A stretch of 64,000 bases of DNA from a bacterium (GTDB taxonomy: Bacteria; Myxococcota_A; Bradymonadia; UBA7976; UBA1532), in contig JAUHYW010000056.1 of assembly GCA_030426085.1 (NCBI GenBank), positions 1 through 64,000 of the forward strand. The letters are read 5' to 3'. The notes under the pieces were generated by a model. The model worked only from the letters and a program-made list of their open reading frames with translations, was not told the origin of the DNA and made no database searches. A program made the translations under genes and the position numbers. This document shows positions 18,344 to 30,004 of the stretch, piece after piece. The first letter of the stretch is position 1. Every line of letters starts with the position of its first letter.

Positions 18344-19741
18344 ATGATGCAGGGCGCCTACGCCGACGTCACCCAGGCGATCGGCGACACCCCCATCGTC
18401 CGCCTCAACCGGCTCGCCGCGGGCCTGAAGGCCGACATCTACGTCAAGCTGGCCTACATGAACCCCGGGGGCTCGTCGAAGGACGTCATCGGGCTGAACA
18501 TGATCGAGCAGGCCGAGAAGCGGGGCGAGCTGAAGCCGGGGGGCACCATCGTCGAGGCGACCGGCGGCACCACCGGTATGGGGCTGGCGATGGCGGCGGC
18601 GACCCGGGGCTATCGGTGCATCTTCGTGATGACCGACCGCCAGTCGATGGCCAAGGTCAAGGCGCTGCGGGCGACGGGGGCCAAGGTGATCATCACCCCG
18701 GCCGACGTCGAGCCGGAGGACACCCGCTCGTGGAGCGCGGTGGCCCGGCGCATCGTCGACGAGACCCCCGGCGCGTTCTACGCCGACCAGTACCACAACC
18801 CGGACAACCCCGGGGCCCACTCCACCCGCACCGGGCCCGAGATCTGGCGCCAGACCGGGGGCGAGATGCACGCCTTCGTCGCCGGCCTGGGCACCGGGGG
18901 CACGATCACCGGGGCCGGGCGCTACTTCAAGGCGCAGGACCCCGCGGTGCAGCTCGTCGGGGTCGACGTCGAGGGGTCGGTCTACTACGACTTCTGGAAG
19001 ACCGGGCGCGTCGTCGAGCCGCGCAGCTACAAGGTCGAGGGCATCGGGGCCCACTTCCTGCCCTCGACCCTCGACCTGTCGATCGTCGACGAGATGATCC
19101 AGCTCTCGGACAAGGCGTGCTTCACCACGACCCGCGCGCTGGCCCGCCAGGAGGGCATCTACACCGGCGGGTCGGGCGGCGCGGCGGTGGCCGGGGCCAT
19201 CCGCTACGCGGAGATGATCGACCGCCCGGCGAACATCGTGGTGCTGCTGCCCGACAGCGCCGGCCGCTATCTGGAGACGGTCTTCGACGACGAGTGGATG
19301 CGGGAGCACGGCTTCCTCGACCCCGAGGACGGGCTGGGCACCATCCGCGACCTGCTCGGCAACAAGCACCCCGAGGTGTACACCGTCGGGCGGCAGGCCA
19401 AGGTGCACGAGGTCATCCGGCTGATGAAGGACCGGGGCATCAGCCAGGTGCCGGTCCTCGACAGCGGGCACCTGCTGGGCGTGGTCAACGAGTCGGCCCT
19501 GCTCCAGCTCATGCTCGAGAAGGGCGCCGACGGGCTCGAGGCGCCGATCAACTCGGCGATCAGCGAGGCCTACGAGGTGGCCGATCCCGACGCCCCGGTG
19601 GGGCTGTTCAACCACATCTTCAACCAGGGCAAGGTGATCGTCGTCTGGGAGCGGGGCGAGGTGCGGGGGCTGGTCACCAAGATCGACGTCATCGACTTCC
19701 TGGCTCATCGACGGGCGATGCCCGAGGAGCGCGGCACATGA
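18344..19741 (+). CDS. Cystathionine beta-synthase with C-terminal CBS domains
   Basis: 465 residues. PLP-dependent synthase domain (1-325) with the Schiff-base Lys in PGGSSKD (K46), the phosphate loops GGTTGMG and GTGGT, then a CBS-domain pair (about 340-460), the domain arrangement of cystathionine beta-synthase and not of O-acetylserine sulfhydrylase. It condenses serine and homocysteine to cystathionine. The stop overlaps the start of the gamma-lyase gene (ATGA), giving a complete reverse transsulfuration unit. The CBS pair may bind an adenosyl ligand, as in the family. Confidence 0.93.
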   Translation: MMQGAYADVTQAIGDTPIVRLNRLAAGLKADIYVKLAYMNPGGSSKDVIGLNMIEQAEKRGELKPGGTIVEATGGTTGMGLAMAAATRGYRCIFVMTDRQSMAKVKALRATGAKVIITPADVEPEDTRSWSAVARRIVDETPGAFYADQYHNPDNPGAHSTRTGPEIWRQTGGEMHAFVAGLGTGGTITGAGRYFKAQDPAVQLVGVDVEGSVYYDFWKTGRVVEPRSYKVEGIGAHFLPSTLDLSIVDEMIQLSDKACFTTTRALARQEGIYTGGSGGAAVAGAIRYAEMIDRPANIVVLLPDSAGRYLETVFDDEWMREHGFLDPEDGLGTIRDLLGNKHPEVYTVGRQAKVHEVIRLMKDRGISQVPVLDSGHLLGVVNESALLQLMLEKGADGLEAPINSAISEAYEVADPDAPVGLFNHIFNQGKVIVVWERGEVRGLVTKIDVIDFLAHRRAMPEERGT

Positions 19742-20901
19742 AGAGCAAGACGGGAGAGCATCGCTTCGAGACCCGGGCGATCCACGCCGGGCAGCGGCCC
19801 GATCCGACCAACGGCGCGGTGGTCGTCCCGCTGTACCAGACGAGCACCTTCGCCCAGCCGGCGCCGGGGGTGATGCGCGACGGCTACGACTACAGCCGCG
19901 CCGACAACCCCACCCGGCGGGCGCTGGAGCACAACCTCGCCAGCCTCGAGGGCGCGACCCACGGCATCTGCTTCGGCTCGGGCTGCGCGGCGACGAGCGC
20001 GGCCGTCCAGGCCCTGGGGGCGGGGGCCCACGTCATCAGCTTCGACGACGTCTACGGGGGCACCCGGCGGCTGTTCTCCCGGGTCATGGCCCACGACGAT
20101 CGCAGCTTCACCTTCTGTGATCTGGTCGACCCCGACGCCTTCCTCGAGCACGTGCGCCCCGAGACGAAGGCGCTGTGGATCGAGACCCCGACCAACCCCA
20201 CGCTCAAGCTGGCCGACATCGCGGCGATCAGCGCCCGGGCCCACGAGAAGGGGCTGCGGGTCATCGTCGACAACACCTTCATGTCGCCGTACTTCCAGAA
20301 CCCGCTGGCCCTCGGAGCCGACGCCGTCGTGCACTCGTGCACCAAGTACATCGGCGGGCACAGCGATCTGGTGATGGGCGTGGTGATGACCTCGGACGAC
20401 GCCTACGCCGAGAAGGTGCGCTTCCTGCAACTCTCGGTGGGCGCGGTGCCCGGCCCGATGGACTGCTGGCTGGCCCTGCGCAGCACCAAGACCCTGGCGG
20501 TGCGCATGGAGCGCCACGCGGCCAACGCCGCGGCGGTCGCAGAGTTCCTCGAGGGGCACCCGGCGGTGAAGGCGGTGGCGTATCCCGGGCTGCCGTCGCA
20601 CCCCCAGTACGCCCTGGCGCAGCGGCAGATGTCGGGCTTCGGCGGCATGATCACGCTGGTGGTCGACGGGGGCCTCGAGGCGGCCCGGCGGGTGCTCGAC
20701 CGGGTGCAGATCTTCACCCTGGCCGAGAGCCTGGGCGGGGTCGAGTCGCTCATCGAGCACCCGGGGCTGATGACCCACGCCAGCGTGCCGCCCGAGGTGC
20801 GGGCCGAGCTGGGCATCGACGACGGCCTGCTGCGCCTGAGCGTGGGCATCGAGCACGTCGACGACCTGATCGCCGATCTGAAGCAGGCCCTGGCCGGCTG
20901 A
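19738..20901 (+). CDS. Cystathionine gamma-lyase / gamma-synthase family enzyme
   Basis: 387 residues, fold-type I PLP enzyme of the Cys/Met metabolism family. The Schiff-base Lys lies in SCTKYIGGHSD (K203); YDYSRADNPTRRALE and the PLP-stacking region GSGCAATSAAVQALGAG are intact, and ESLGGVESLIEHPGLMTH closes the site. Gamma-lyase and gamma-synthase cannot be separated safely by sequence alone. Because the gene is translationally coupled to cystathionine beta-synthase, gamma-lyase (cystathionine to cysteine, 2-oxobutyrate and ammonia) is the likelier activity. Confidence 0.92.
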   Translation: MKSKTGEHRFETRAIHAGQRPDPTNGAVVVPLYQTSTFAQPAPGVMRDGYDYSRADNPTRRALEHNLASLEGATHGICFGSGCAATSAAVQALGAGAHVISFDDVYGGTRRLFSRVMAHDDRSFTFCDLVDPDAFLEHVRPETKALWIETPTNPTLKLADIAAISARAHEKGLRVIVDNTFMSPYFQNPLALGADAVVHSCTKYIGGHSDLVMGVVMTSDDAYAEKVRFLQLSVGAVPGPMDCWLALRSTKTLAVRMERHAANAAAVAEFLEGHPAVKAVAYPGLPSHPQYALAQRQMSGFGGMITLVVDGGLEAARRVLDRVQIFTLAESLGGVESLIEHPGLMTHASVPPEVRAELGIDDGLLRLSVGIEHVDDLIADLKQALAG

Positions 20902-20980
20902 GGCGCTCACCCGCAAACGGGTCGATGGTGACCGGCTGCGGCCGCGGTCTCGCCCTTTGACCCGGTCGGGGCGGCTCCAT

Positions 20981-22645
20981 ATGATGCAACGCACCGTGCA
21001 CCGCACCACCCGACCACTGCTCGCCGCGCTCGTGGCCGTCGGCGTCACGCTCTCCGCCTGCGAGGAGGGCCCGCCGCCCGACGCCGTGCCCGTCGGCGAC
21101 CTGCCCGCCGAGCGACGCCTGCCCGCGCCGCCGCCCAAGCCGGTCTGCGACCCCGACGCGCCGCTCGACCCCGGGCTGGCCATGCCCCGCCGCCTGACCC
21201 GCCTGGAGTACGCCAACACGGTGCGCGACCTGCTCGGCCTCGAGGTCGCCGAGGGGGTGCACTTCCCGCCCGAGGAGCAGATCCTGGGCTTCGACAACAA
21301 CGCCCGCTCGCTCCAGATCACGCCGCTGCACGCCGAGGGCTACCTCTCGTCGGCCGAGGATCTGGCCACCCGCTACATCGAGGCGATGGACGACTGGCTG
21401 CCCTGCGACCGGGCGCAGCTCCGCGTCGACGGCCTCGCCGCCCAGCGGGACTGCGCCGAGGGGGTCATCGCCGATCTGGGCCGCCGGGCGTGGCGCCGGC
21501 CGCTGACCGAGGCCGAGCACGGGCGGCTGCTGGCGCTGTACGACGTGGGCGCCGAGCTGGAGGGGCCGGCCTTCGAGAACGGCCTGACGATGGTCGTCGA
21601 GGCGCTGCTGCAGTCCCCCAACTTCCTCTTCCGGGTCGAGGTCGGCGCCCCCGACCCCGAGCGGCCGGGCCTCAACCGGCTCGACGACCACGAGCTCGCC
21701 AGCCGGCTGGCCTACCTCGTGTGGCGCTCGATGCCCGACGCCGAGCTGTCGGCGGCGGCCGACGCCGGCGAGCTGCGCACCCCGGGGCAGATCGCGGCCC
21801 AGGCGACCCGGCTGATGGCCGACCCCCGGGCCCGCGCGGCGTGGTGGACGTTCTTCGCCCAGTGGCTGCACATCGACGAGGTCGAGGCGCTGCACCGCGA
21901 GCCGGCGATGTACCCCGGCTTCGGCGACGGCGCCCGGCGCTTCATGCAGGAGAGCGCCCGGGCCTTCGTCGAGGCGGCGGCGTGGGACGCCGGCGACCTG
22001 CGGCAGCTCTATGACGGCCCGTTCCGCCACCCCGACGACCCCGAGCACCTCGGCGACCGGCGGGGGGTGCTGGCCCAGCCGGCGGTGCTGGCGGTCACCT
22101 CGACCCCGGTGATGACCAACCCGGTGTACCGGGGGGTCTTCGTGCGGGAGCAGATCCTGTGCGCGCCGCTGGCCCCGCCGCCGGCCGATCTGGCGGTGGT
22201 GGCCCCCGACCCCGACCCCAACCTGACGACCCGGGAGCAGTTCGCCGAGCACAGCGACAACCCCACCTGCGCCGGCTGCCATGTGCTCATCGACCCGCTC
22301 GGCTTCGGCTTCGAGCACTACGACGCGATCGGCAACCGGCGCGAGGTCCAGAACGGGCACCCGGTCGACGCCGCGGGGGAGATCGTCTCCACCTGGGACA
22401 TCGACGGCGAGTTCTACGACCTCGACGCGCTCGCCGCGGCGCTCGCCCGCTCGGAGCAGGTGCACCGCTGCGTGGCGACCCAGCTCTTCCGCTACGCCTA
22501 CGGGCGGGGCGAGGGCGAGGGCGACGGCTGCACGCTGCACCGGCTCTACGACCGCTACGTCGACGCGGGCTACGACTTCGAGGCGATGATCGTGGCGCTG
22601 GTGACCGACCCGTCGTTCGCCCTCCGGCGAGGGGTGACGCCATGA
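20981..22645 (+). CDS. DUF1592/DUF1588-type secreted lipoprotein with a CxxCH motif
   Basis: 554 residues from the ATG at 20981; a TTG at 20957 is an alternative. The signal sequence ends in a lipobox-like LSAC (about 20), so a lipoprotein. The domain order follows the planctomycete/myxobacterial DUF1587-1595-1592-1588-1585 family: RRLTRLEYANTVRDLLGL near 60-77, the central helical LASRLAYLVWRSMPD block, and near the C-terminus TCAGCHVLIDPLGFGFEHYD with CAGCH at about 430-434, a possible heme c site. Function unknown. The next gene, a DUF1552 protein, overlaps it by four bases, the usual pairing for these families. Confidence 0.88.
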   Translation: MMQRTVHRTTRPLLAALVAVGVTLSACEEGPPPDAVPVGDLPAERRLPAPPPKPVCDPDAPLDPGLAMPRRLTRLEYANTVRDLLGLEVAEGVHFPPEEQILGFDNNARSLQITPLHAEGYLSSAEDLATRYIEAMDDWLPCDRAQLRVDGLAAQRDCAEGVIADLGRRAWRRPLTEAEHGRLLALYDVGAELEGPAFENGLTMVVEALLQSPNFLFRVEVGAPDPERPGLNRLDDHELASRLAYLVWRSMPDAELSAAADAGELRTPGQIAAQATRLMADPRARAAWWTFFAQWLHIDEVEALHREPAMYPGFGDGARRFMQESARAFVEAAAWDAGDLRQLYDGPFRHPDDPEHLGDRRGVLAQPAVLAVTSTPVMTNPVYRGVFVREQILCAPLAPPPADLAVVAPDPDPNLTTREQFAEHSDNPTCAGCHVLIDPLGFGFEHYDAIGNRREVQNGHPVDAAGEIVSTWDIDGEFYDLDALAAALARSEQVHRCVATQLFRYAYGRGEGEGDGCTLHRLYDRYVDAGYDFEAMIVALVTDPSFALRRGVTP

Positions 22646-23988
22646 GCCGCCGCGACCGCAGAGGCGTGACCCGCCGCACCTGGCTGCGGCGGGCGGGGCA
22701 GGCCGCGCTGGCCCTGCCGCTGCTCCAGCTCCCCCGGGGGGCCGGGGCTCAAGGCACCCGGGGCTACCCTCAGCGGCTGGTGATCTTCTACCAGCCCAAC
22801 GGCACCAAGAAGGAGCTGTGGAGCCCGGAGGGCCCGAGCGAGACCGAGTGGACCCCAGGCCCGCTGCTGAGGCCGCTGACGCCCTTCCGCGATCGCATGG
22901 TGCTCTTCGACGGCGTCGACATGAAGGTCGCGCTCGAGGGCCCCGGCGGCCCGCATCAGCGGGGCATGGCCAGCCTGCTGACCGGCCAGATCATCACCGA
23001 GGGCGACTTCATCGGGGGCGACGGCCGGCGAGCCGGCTGGGGCGGCGGGCCGTCCATCGATCAGGTGCTCGCCGGCGAGCTGCGGCCCGACACCACCTTC
23101 GGCACCCTCGAGCTGGGCGTGCGCTGCAAAGAGGCGATGCCCCGGGGGCGCATGATCTACCGCGACCGGGAGCAGCCGGTCCCCCCGATCGACGACCCGA
23201 TGGTGGCCTACGACCGGCTGTTCGGCAGCGGCATGGGCGAGGACGAGGCGTCGACCGCCCGGCTGCTGCGCAAGCGGCGCTCGGTGCTCGACGCGGTGAG
23301 CGCCGACTTCGCCGAGCTGTACCGCCGGGTGACCCCCGAGGATCGGGCCAAGCTCGAGCAGCACGCCAGCGCGGTGCGCAACCTCGAGCAGCGGCTCGAC
23401 GCCATCGCCACCCGCCCCGAGTGCAACCCCGGCGCGCCCGACCCGGTCGACGATCCGATGGCCGAGGCGTACTTCGGCGAGCTGCTCAGGATCCAGATCG
23501 ACCAGCTCGTCGCCGCGCTGGCCTGCGACCTGACCCGCTACAGCAGCGTGCAGTGCTCCACGTCGGTCAACGCGCTGCGGTTCACCTTCATCGACCTGGA
23601 CCGCCACCAGGGGCACAGCCTGAGCCACGCGGGCGACGGCCACGCCGCGCTGCAGGTCCAGTGGGAGCGCATGCTGATGTGGTACAGCGAGCAGCTCGCC
23701 TACCTGCTGCGGCGGCTGGACGCGGTGCCCGAGGGCGACGGCACGCTGCTGGACAATACGCTGGTGCTGGCGGTCAACGAGCTGAGCCGGGGCAACTCGC
23801 ACAGCCTCGCCGACATGCCGTTCATCCTGGCCGGCGGCGGCGGGGGGCTGGTCGGCGGGCGGCACCTGACCTACGACGGCGCCTCGCACAACGACCTGCT
23901 GGTGGGCATCCTGCACCTGCTGGGGCTCGAGAGCGCCAGCTTCGGGCACCCCGACTTCACGACGGGGCCGCTGCCGGGGCTGATCTGA
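22642..23988 (+). CDS. DUF1552-type Tat-exported protein
   Basis: 448 residues. A twin-arginine leader (TRRTWLRRAGQAALALPLL) is followed by the DUF1552 pattern: VIFYQPNGTKKELWSPEG, FDGVDMKV and PHQRGMASLLTG, similar to the DUF1501/sulfatase-like superfamily. Late motifs DRHQGHSLSHAGD and NELSRGNSHSLADMP supply His and Asn positions expected near a metal site. The activity is not established in the family as far as I know. Pairing with a DUF1592 lipoprotein is conserved in Myxococcota and Planctomycetota, suggesting a two-component periplasmic complex. Confidence 0.88.
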   Translation: MSRRDRRGVTRRTWLRRAGQAALALPLLQLPRGAGAQGTRGYPQRLVIFYQPNGTKKELWSPEGPSETEWTPGPLLRPLTPFRDRMVLFDGVDMKVALEGPGGPHQRGMASLLTGQIITEGDFIGGDGRRAGWGGGPSIDQVLAGELRPDTTFGTLELGVRCKEAMPRGRMIYRDREQPVPPIDDPMVAYDRLFGSGMGEDEASTARLLRKRRSVLDAVSADFAELYRRVTPEDRAKLEQHASAVRNLEQRLDAIATRPECNPGAPDPVDDPMAEAYFGELLRIQIDQLVAALACDLTRYSSVQCSTSVNALRFTFIDLDRHQGHSLSHAGDGHAALQVQWERMLMWYSEQLAYLLRRLDAVPEGDGTLLDNTLVLAVNELSRGNSHSLADMPFILAGGGGGLVGGRHLTYDGASHNDLLVGILHLLGLESASFGHPDFTTGPLPGLI

Positions 23989-24008
23989 GCGGCCGCGGCG
24001 CCGCTCAG
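23985..24008. terminator. Palindrome containing both convergent stop codons
   Basis: CTGAGCGGC (23985-23993) pairs perfectly with GCCGCTCAG (24000-24008), with a 6-nt loop. The TGA of the DUF1552 gene and the stop of the converging 24005 gene are inside the arms. A 9-bp GC-rich stem is strong enough to act as a bidirectional terminator, though without a T-run. Confidence 0.5.
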
Positions 24009-24373
24009 AAGGGCTTGAAGATCGCCATGTAGGCCGCCAGCGCGAAGAGCGCGATGGTCGCCGCCCACAGGCCCTTGCCCGCGTCCGGCTTCTTGTAGAT
24101 CAGGGTCAGGAGCCCGCCGAACAGCACCCACACGACCACCTTCACGAAGATGTAGCCCGGCCACGGCCAGTGGATGCCCATCCGGGCCAGCATGCCGAAG
24201 CCGCCGAGCAGGGCCAGGAAGAGCCCCACGCCGTGGGTGATGGCCACCGGCTTGCGCCAGCGCAGGTCGGCCTTGCGGCCGCCGGCGATCGTGTAGACCA
24301 TCGCCCCGCCGAGGGCCATGAGGGTCATCGCGATCCCGGTGAGGTGAATGATCTTGTAGATCAGCAGCGCCAT
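24005..24373 (-). CDS. Small integral membrane protein, four helices
   Basis: 122 residues, almost all hydrophobic: helices at about 5-25, 45-62, 70-90 and 98-116, joined by short basic loops ([18 protein letters not shown]). The ATG at 24373 is chosen because GGAGG lies 6 nt before it; the ATG at 24376 is 3 nt closer. It resembles the SirB2/DUF-type four-helix membrane proteins in layout only. No function can be assigned. Confidence 0.75.
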   Translation of the reverse strand: MALLIYKIIHLTGIAMTLMALGGAMVYTIAGGRKADLRWRKPVAITHGVGLFLALLGGFGMLARMGIHWPWPGYIFVKVVVWVLFGGLLTLIYKKPDAGKGLWAATIALFALAAYMAIFKPF

Positions 24374-24450
24374 CATCGGCCTCCGTCACGCGCCGGGATC
24401 CGCCCCGGGTCCCGACATCGATGCGCCAGACGGCGCGCAGGACGCAACCC

Positions 24451-25226
24451 ATGCTCATCGACATCGGGGTCAACCTCACCGACAAGCGCCTCCGCCCCGA
24501 CCGGGACGCAGTGCTCGAGCGGGCCCGCGCCGCGGGGGTCGAGGCGCTGATCGTGACCGGCACCCGGCTGGCGGTCAGCGAGGCGGCCCTGGCCCTCGCC
24601 GCCGAGCACCCCGGGCTGTACGCCACCGCCGGGGTGCACCCCCACGACGCCAAGACCTGGACCGACGCCAGCGCCGACGCCCTGCGGGGCCTGCTCGACC
24701 GGGGCGCGGTGGCCGTCGGCGAGTGCGGGCTGGACTACAACCGCGACTTCTCGCCCCGCCCTCGGCAGCGCCACGCCTTCGCGGCCCAGCTCGCGCTGGC
24801 GGTCGAGGCGAAGCGCCCGGTCTTTTTGCACGAGCGGGACGCGCACGCCGACTTCGCCGCGATCTACGCCGAGCACGCCCCGCCGGCGGGGGGCGTGGTG
24901 CACTGCTTCACCGGCGGCCCGGCCGAGGCCGAGGCCTACCTCGGGCTGGGGCTGCACCTGGGCATCACCGGCTGGATCTGCGACGAGCGGCGGGGCGGCG
25001 CGCTGCGGGAGGCGATCACCCGGATCCCGCTCGACCGCCTGCTGCTCGAGACCGACGCCCCCTACCTCGCGCCGCGCGACCTGCGCCCCAAGCCCAAGGG
25101 CGGGCGCAACGAGCCGGCGTTCCTGCCCCACATCGCCGCCGCGGTGGCCCGGCTGCGCGGCGAGCCGGTGGAGGCGCTGACCGCGGCGACCACCGCCAAC
25201 GCCCGGCGGCTCTTCGGGCTGGCGGC

Positions 25227-25230
<4 letters not shown>
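24451..25230 (+). CDS. tatD: TatD-family metal-dependent DNase
   Basis: 259 residues. It begins [11 protein letters not shown], the same opening as E. coli TatD (which lacks the usual HxH), and keeps [42 protein letters not shown] and [15 protein letters not shown] in order. Metal ligands Glu, His and Asp are present. TatD-type enzymes are 3-prime to 5-prime DNases/deoxyribonucleases linked to repair and apoptosis-like degradation. The ATG at 24451 is preferred because of the alignment; an in-frame ATG at 24421 adds ten unconserved residues. The stop overlaps the GTG of topB. Confidence 0.92.
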
Positions 25231-27632
<2,402 letters not shown>

Positions 27633-27681
27633 CCCGCGCCCGCGGCCCGTATCACGATCCGGTCATGAACCCCCGCGCCCC

Positions 27682-27710
27682 CTGACGGCGCGCAGCCCAG
27701 GCGGTACACT
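27682..27710 (+). promoter_or_regulatory. Sigma70-like promoter of the DUF4349 operon
   Basis: CTGACG (27682-27687), 17 bp spacer, TACACT (27705-27710); the ATG is 31 bp further on. Upstream gene topB ends at 27632, so this is the likely start of the three-gene transcript. Confidence 0.5.
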
Positions 27711-27741
27711 GCCCGACACACCGCCGGACCGGGAGCCGCCC

Positions 27742-28869
27742 ATGGCCAGACCCGCCCTCCTCTGCGCGCTCGCCGCGCTGCTGACCGCCTGCGGCGGGGC
27801 CCCCTCGCGCCCGGCGCCGATGATGGGCGCCGCCGAGGCCCGGGCCGACGTCGCGCCGAGCCTCTCGAAGAGCGCCCCGGCCCCGGTCTTCGTCAAGAAG
27901 TCCGTCGGCGCCCCCGAGCCCATCCCCGACGCCGAGCCCGACGCCAAGGGCATGGCCGAGCGGCAGGTGGTCTACCTCGGCTTCCTGCGGCTGCGGGTGC
28001 GGCGGCTGCTCGAGGCGGTCGACCGGCTCACCGCCAAGGTCACCGCCGCCGGGGGCTACATCGAGTCGCTGTCGAAGACGGTGATGGTCGTGCGGGTGCC
28101 GGCGGGCGACTTCGAGGCGGCGATGGCCGCGCTCGCCGAGGAGGGCGAGGTGCTCGCCCGGCGGGTCAAGGCGCTGGACGTGACCGCGCAGTTCCTCGAC
28201 ATCCAGGGGCGGCTGGCCGTCGCCCGCGAGACCCGCGACCGGCTGCTGGTGCTGCTCGAGAAGACGCAGGACACCGACGAGCGGCTGCGCATCGTGCAGG
28301 AGATCAAGCGGCTGACCGAGCAGATCGAGTCGATGACCTCCCGGCTGGCGACCCTGCGCAATCTGGTCGACTTCTACACCATCACCGTCGAGCTGGAGCC
28401 GGTGGCCGGCAACCGGCGGGTGGTCAACCGCTCGCCGTTCGGCTGGATCCGCGACCTGCGGGCCCACCAGCAGATGCTGCCCCCGACCGACGAGGCCTCT
28501 CTGCCGGTGCCGGCCGGCTTCGTGAAGCTCGACGGGGCCGACGGCTGGGAGGCCCGGGCGGCCGACACCTCGGTCCTCCGCATCAGCGAGGTGGAGAACG
28601 AGCCCCGGGGGGACGCGCCGTGGTGGGCGGCGGCGGTGAAGCACGAGCTCGATGGGCGGGACGAGGCGATCGTGGCCGAGGGCACCGCCGGCGGGCTGGC
28701 GTGGCTCATCGCGTCCGAGAAGGACGTCACCCCCCGCGGCTGGCTGGTGGCGGTCGCCACCCAGGGCGACCGGCTGCTGGTCGTCGAGGCGTTCTTCCCC
28801 GACCCCGAGGCGCTCGAGCGGCACCGCAAGTCGGTGATCGCGGCGCTCGGCGAATTCCGGATCCAGTGA
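27742..28869 (+). CDS. DUF4349 lipoprotein with an extra C-terminal domain
   Basis: 375 residues. Signal peptide with lipobox LLTAC (about residue 16), a Pro/Ala-rich linker, then a DUF4349-like domain (about 75-235) containing RLLEAVDRLTAKVTAAGGYI and a central coiled coil. The last ~115 residues, beginning VLRISEVENEPRGD, resemble the whole of the lipoprotein encoded at 29533 (AREVENEPVADLGFWVDAMK). So the operon holds the same domain both fused and free. DUF4349 proteins are envelope-located; function unknown. Confidence 0.8.
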   Translation: MARPALLCALAALLTACGGAPSRPAPMMGAAEARADVAPSLSKSAPAPVFVKKSVGAPEPIPDAEPDAKGMAERQVVYLGFLRLRVRRLLEAVDRLTAKVTAAGGYIESLSKTVMVVRVPAGDFEAAMAALAEEGEVLARRVKALDVTAQFLDIQGRLAVARETRDRLLVLLEKTQDTDERLRIVQEIKRLTEQIESMTSRLATLRNLVDFYTITVELEPVAGNRRVVNRSPFGWIRDLRAHQQMLPPTDEASLPVPAGFVKLDGADGWEARAADTSVLRISEVENEPRGDAPWWAAAVKHELDGRDEAIVAEGTAGGLAWLIASEKDVTPRGWLVAVATQGDRLLVVEAFFPDPEALERHRKSVIAALGEFRIQ

Positions 28870-28877
28870 GGCGGGCC

Positions 28878-29546
28878 ATGAAGCGGACGCTGTGTCTATC
28901 GATCCTCTGCCTGGCGCTGCCCGCCGCGGCCCAGGCCCCCGAGCCGGCGCCCGACGTCGCGCCCGACGCCCCGCCCGAGGCCCCGCCGGCCCCGGTGGAG
29001 CCGGCCCCGGCCCCGGTCACCCGGGCGACCGCCTCGACCGCCCGGATCACGCTCAAGGTGGTGCACCCCGACGAGGTCCGCCGGACGCTCCAGGCGGCGG
29101 CCGAGCCCCTGGGCGGCTTCCCGGTGCTGGTCGAAGATCGACGCCTCGTGCTCAAGGTGCCGCCCGCCGCGCTGCCCGCGCTGGTCACCCGGGTGACCGC
29201 GGCCGGGCTGGTGATGGAGAAGACCCTCGAGCGGGCCGACCTCACCGGCGAGATCGCGCAGCTCGAGGCGCTGCTGCGCTCCAAGCAGGCCATCTTCGCC
29301 CGCCTGCGCACCCTGGTCGACGACGCCGACACCCAGGCGACGCTGCGCATCGAGAAGACGATGTCGACGCTGGTCGCCGAGATGGAGGCCCTGGCCGGCA
29401 AGCTGCGGGTCGAGCGGGCCCGGGCCCGGCACGCGGTGGTGGACGTCAGCTTCGACTTCCGCCAGCGGCAGCGCATCGTCTACGTGCGCTCGCCGTTCGA
29501 TTGGCTCAACTCGGTCGACCTGGGGCAGTTCGATGCGCGCTTCTGA
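28878..29546 (+). CDS. Exported DUF4349-like coiled-coil protein
   Basis: 222 residues with signal peptide (about 1-19, AAAQA) and a Pro/Ala-rich linker to residue 50. The rest parallels the DUF4349 core of the preceding gene: ITLKVVHPDEVRRTLQAAAE, then a coiled coil (about 125-190) and a beta C-terminus ending VYVRSPFDWLNSVDL, comparable to NRSPFGWIRDLR in the first gene. It lies 8 bp after that gene and overlaps the next by 14 nt, so the three are one operon. No lipobox. Confidence 0.75.
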   Translation: MKRTLCLSILCLALPAAAQAPEPAPDVAPDAPPEAPPAPVEPAPAPVTRATASTARITLKVVHPDEVRRTLQAAAEPLGGFPVLVEDRRLVLKVPPAALPALVTRVTAAGLVMEKTLERADLTGEIAQLEALLRSKQAIFARLRTLVDDADTQATLRIEKTMSTLVAEMEALAGKLRVERARARHAVVDVSFDFRQRQRIVYVRSPFDWLNSVDLGQFDARF

Positions 29547-29988
29547 GGTGTTCCTGGGGCTGGCGGTGGCGCTGCTCTGCGGCTGCGGGGCGACCCACCA
29601 CATCGATCCGCCGGGGGCGTTCCGGGTGTACGCCGAGGCCGACGGGCTGCGCATGATCACCGCCGACGGGGTGCGGGTGGCGGCCCGCGAGGTGGAGAAC
29701 GAGCCGGTGGCCGATCTGGGCTTCTGGGTCGACGCGATGAAGCGCCACCTCGACAAGCGGGGCTACGCGCTGGTCGGGGAGGACTGCTTCTCGACCGAGA
29801 GCGGGCAGAAGGGCTGCACCGTGGACTTCGTGCTGCCCAACGGCGCCGAGGACTGGGTGATGAGCGAGACGGTCTTCGTCTACGGCGACGCGGTCGTGCT
29901 CGTCGAGGCGGCGGGGCCGTTCGACCGCTGGCAGGGGGTCGCCTCGGCCTACAAGAAGGCCCTGCGCAGCTTCGAGCGGCGGGAGTAG
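29533..29988 (+). CDS. Small lipoprotein homologous to the C-terminal domain of the 27742 protein
   Basis: 151 residues. Signal peptide with lipobox LLCGC (about 17). The mature domain, with AREVENEPVADLGFWVDAMKRHLDKRGYALV, has the same opening and strand order as the C-terminal third of the DUF4349 lipoprotein two genes upstream, and so is a free-standing copy of that domain. Two cysteines (ED-C-F and KG-C-T) may form a disulfide. It starts inside the 3-prime end of the preceding gene. Function unknown. Confidence 0.75.
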   Translation: MRASEVFLGLAVALLCGCGATHHIDPPGAFRVYAEADGLRMITADGVRVAAREVENEPVADLGFWVDAMKRHLDKRGYALVGEDCFSTESGQKGCTVDFVLPNGAEDWVMSETVFVYGDAVVLVEAAGPFDRWQGVASAYKKALRSFERRE

Positions 29989-30004
29989 CGACCGGGCGCC
30001 CGGG

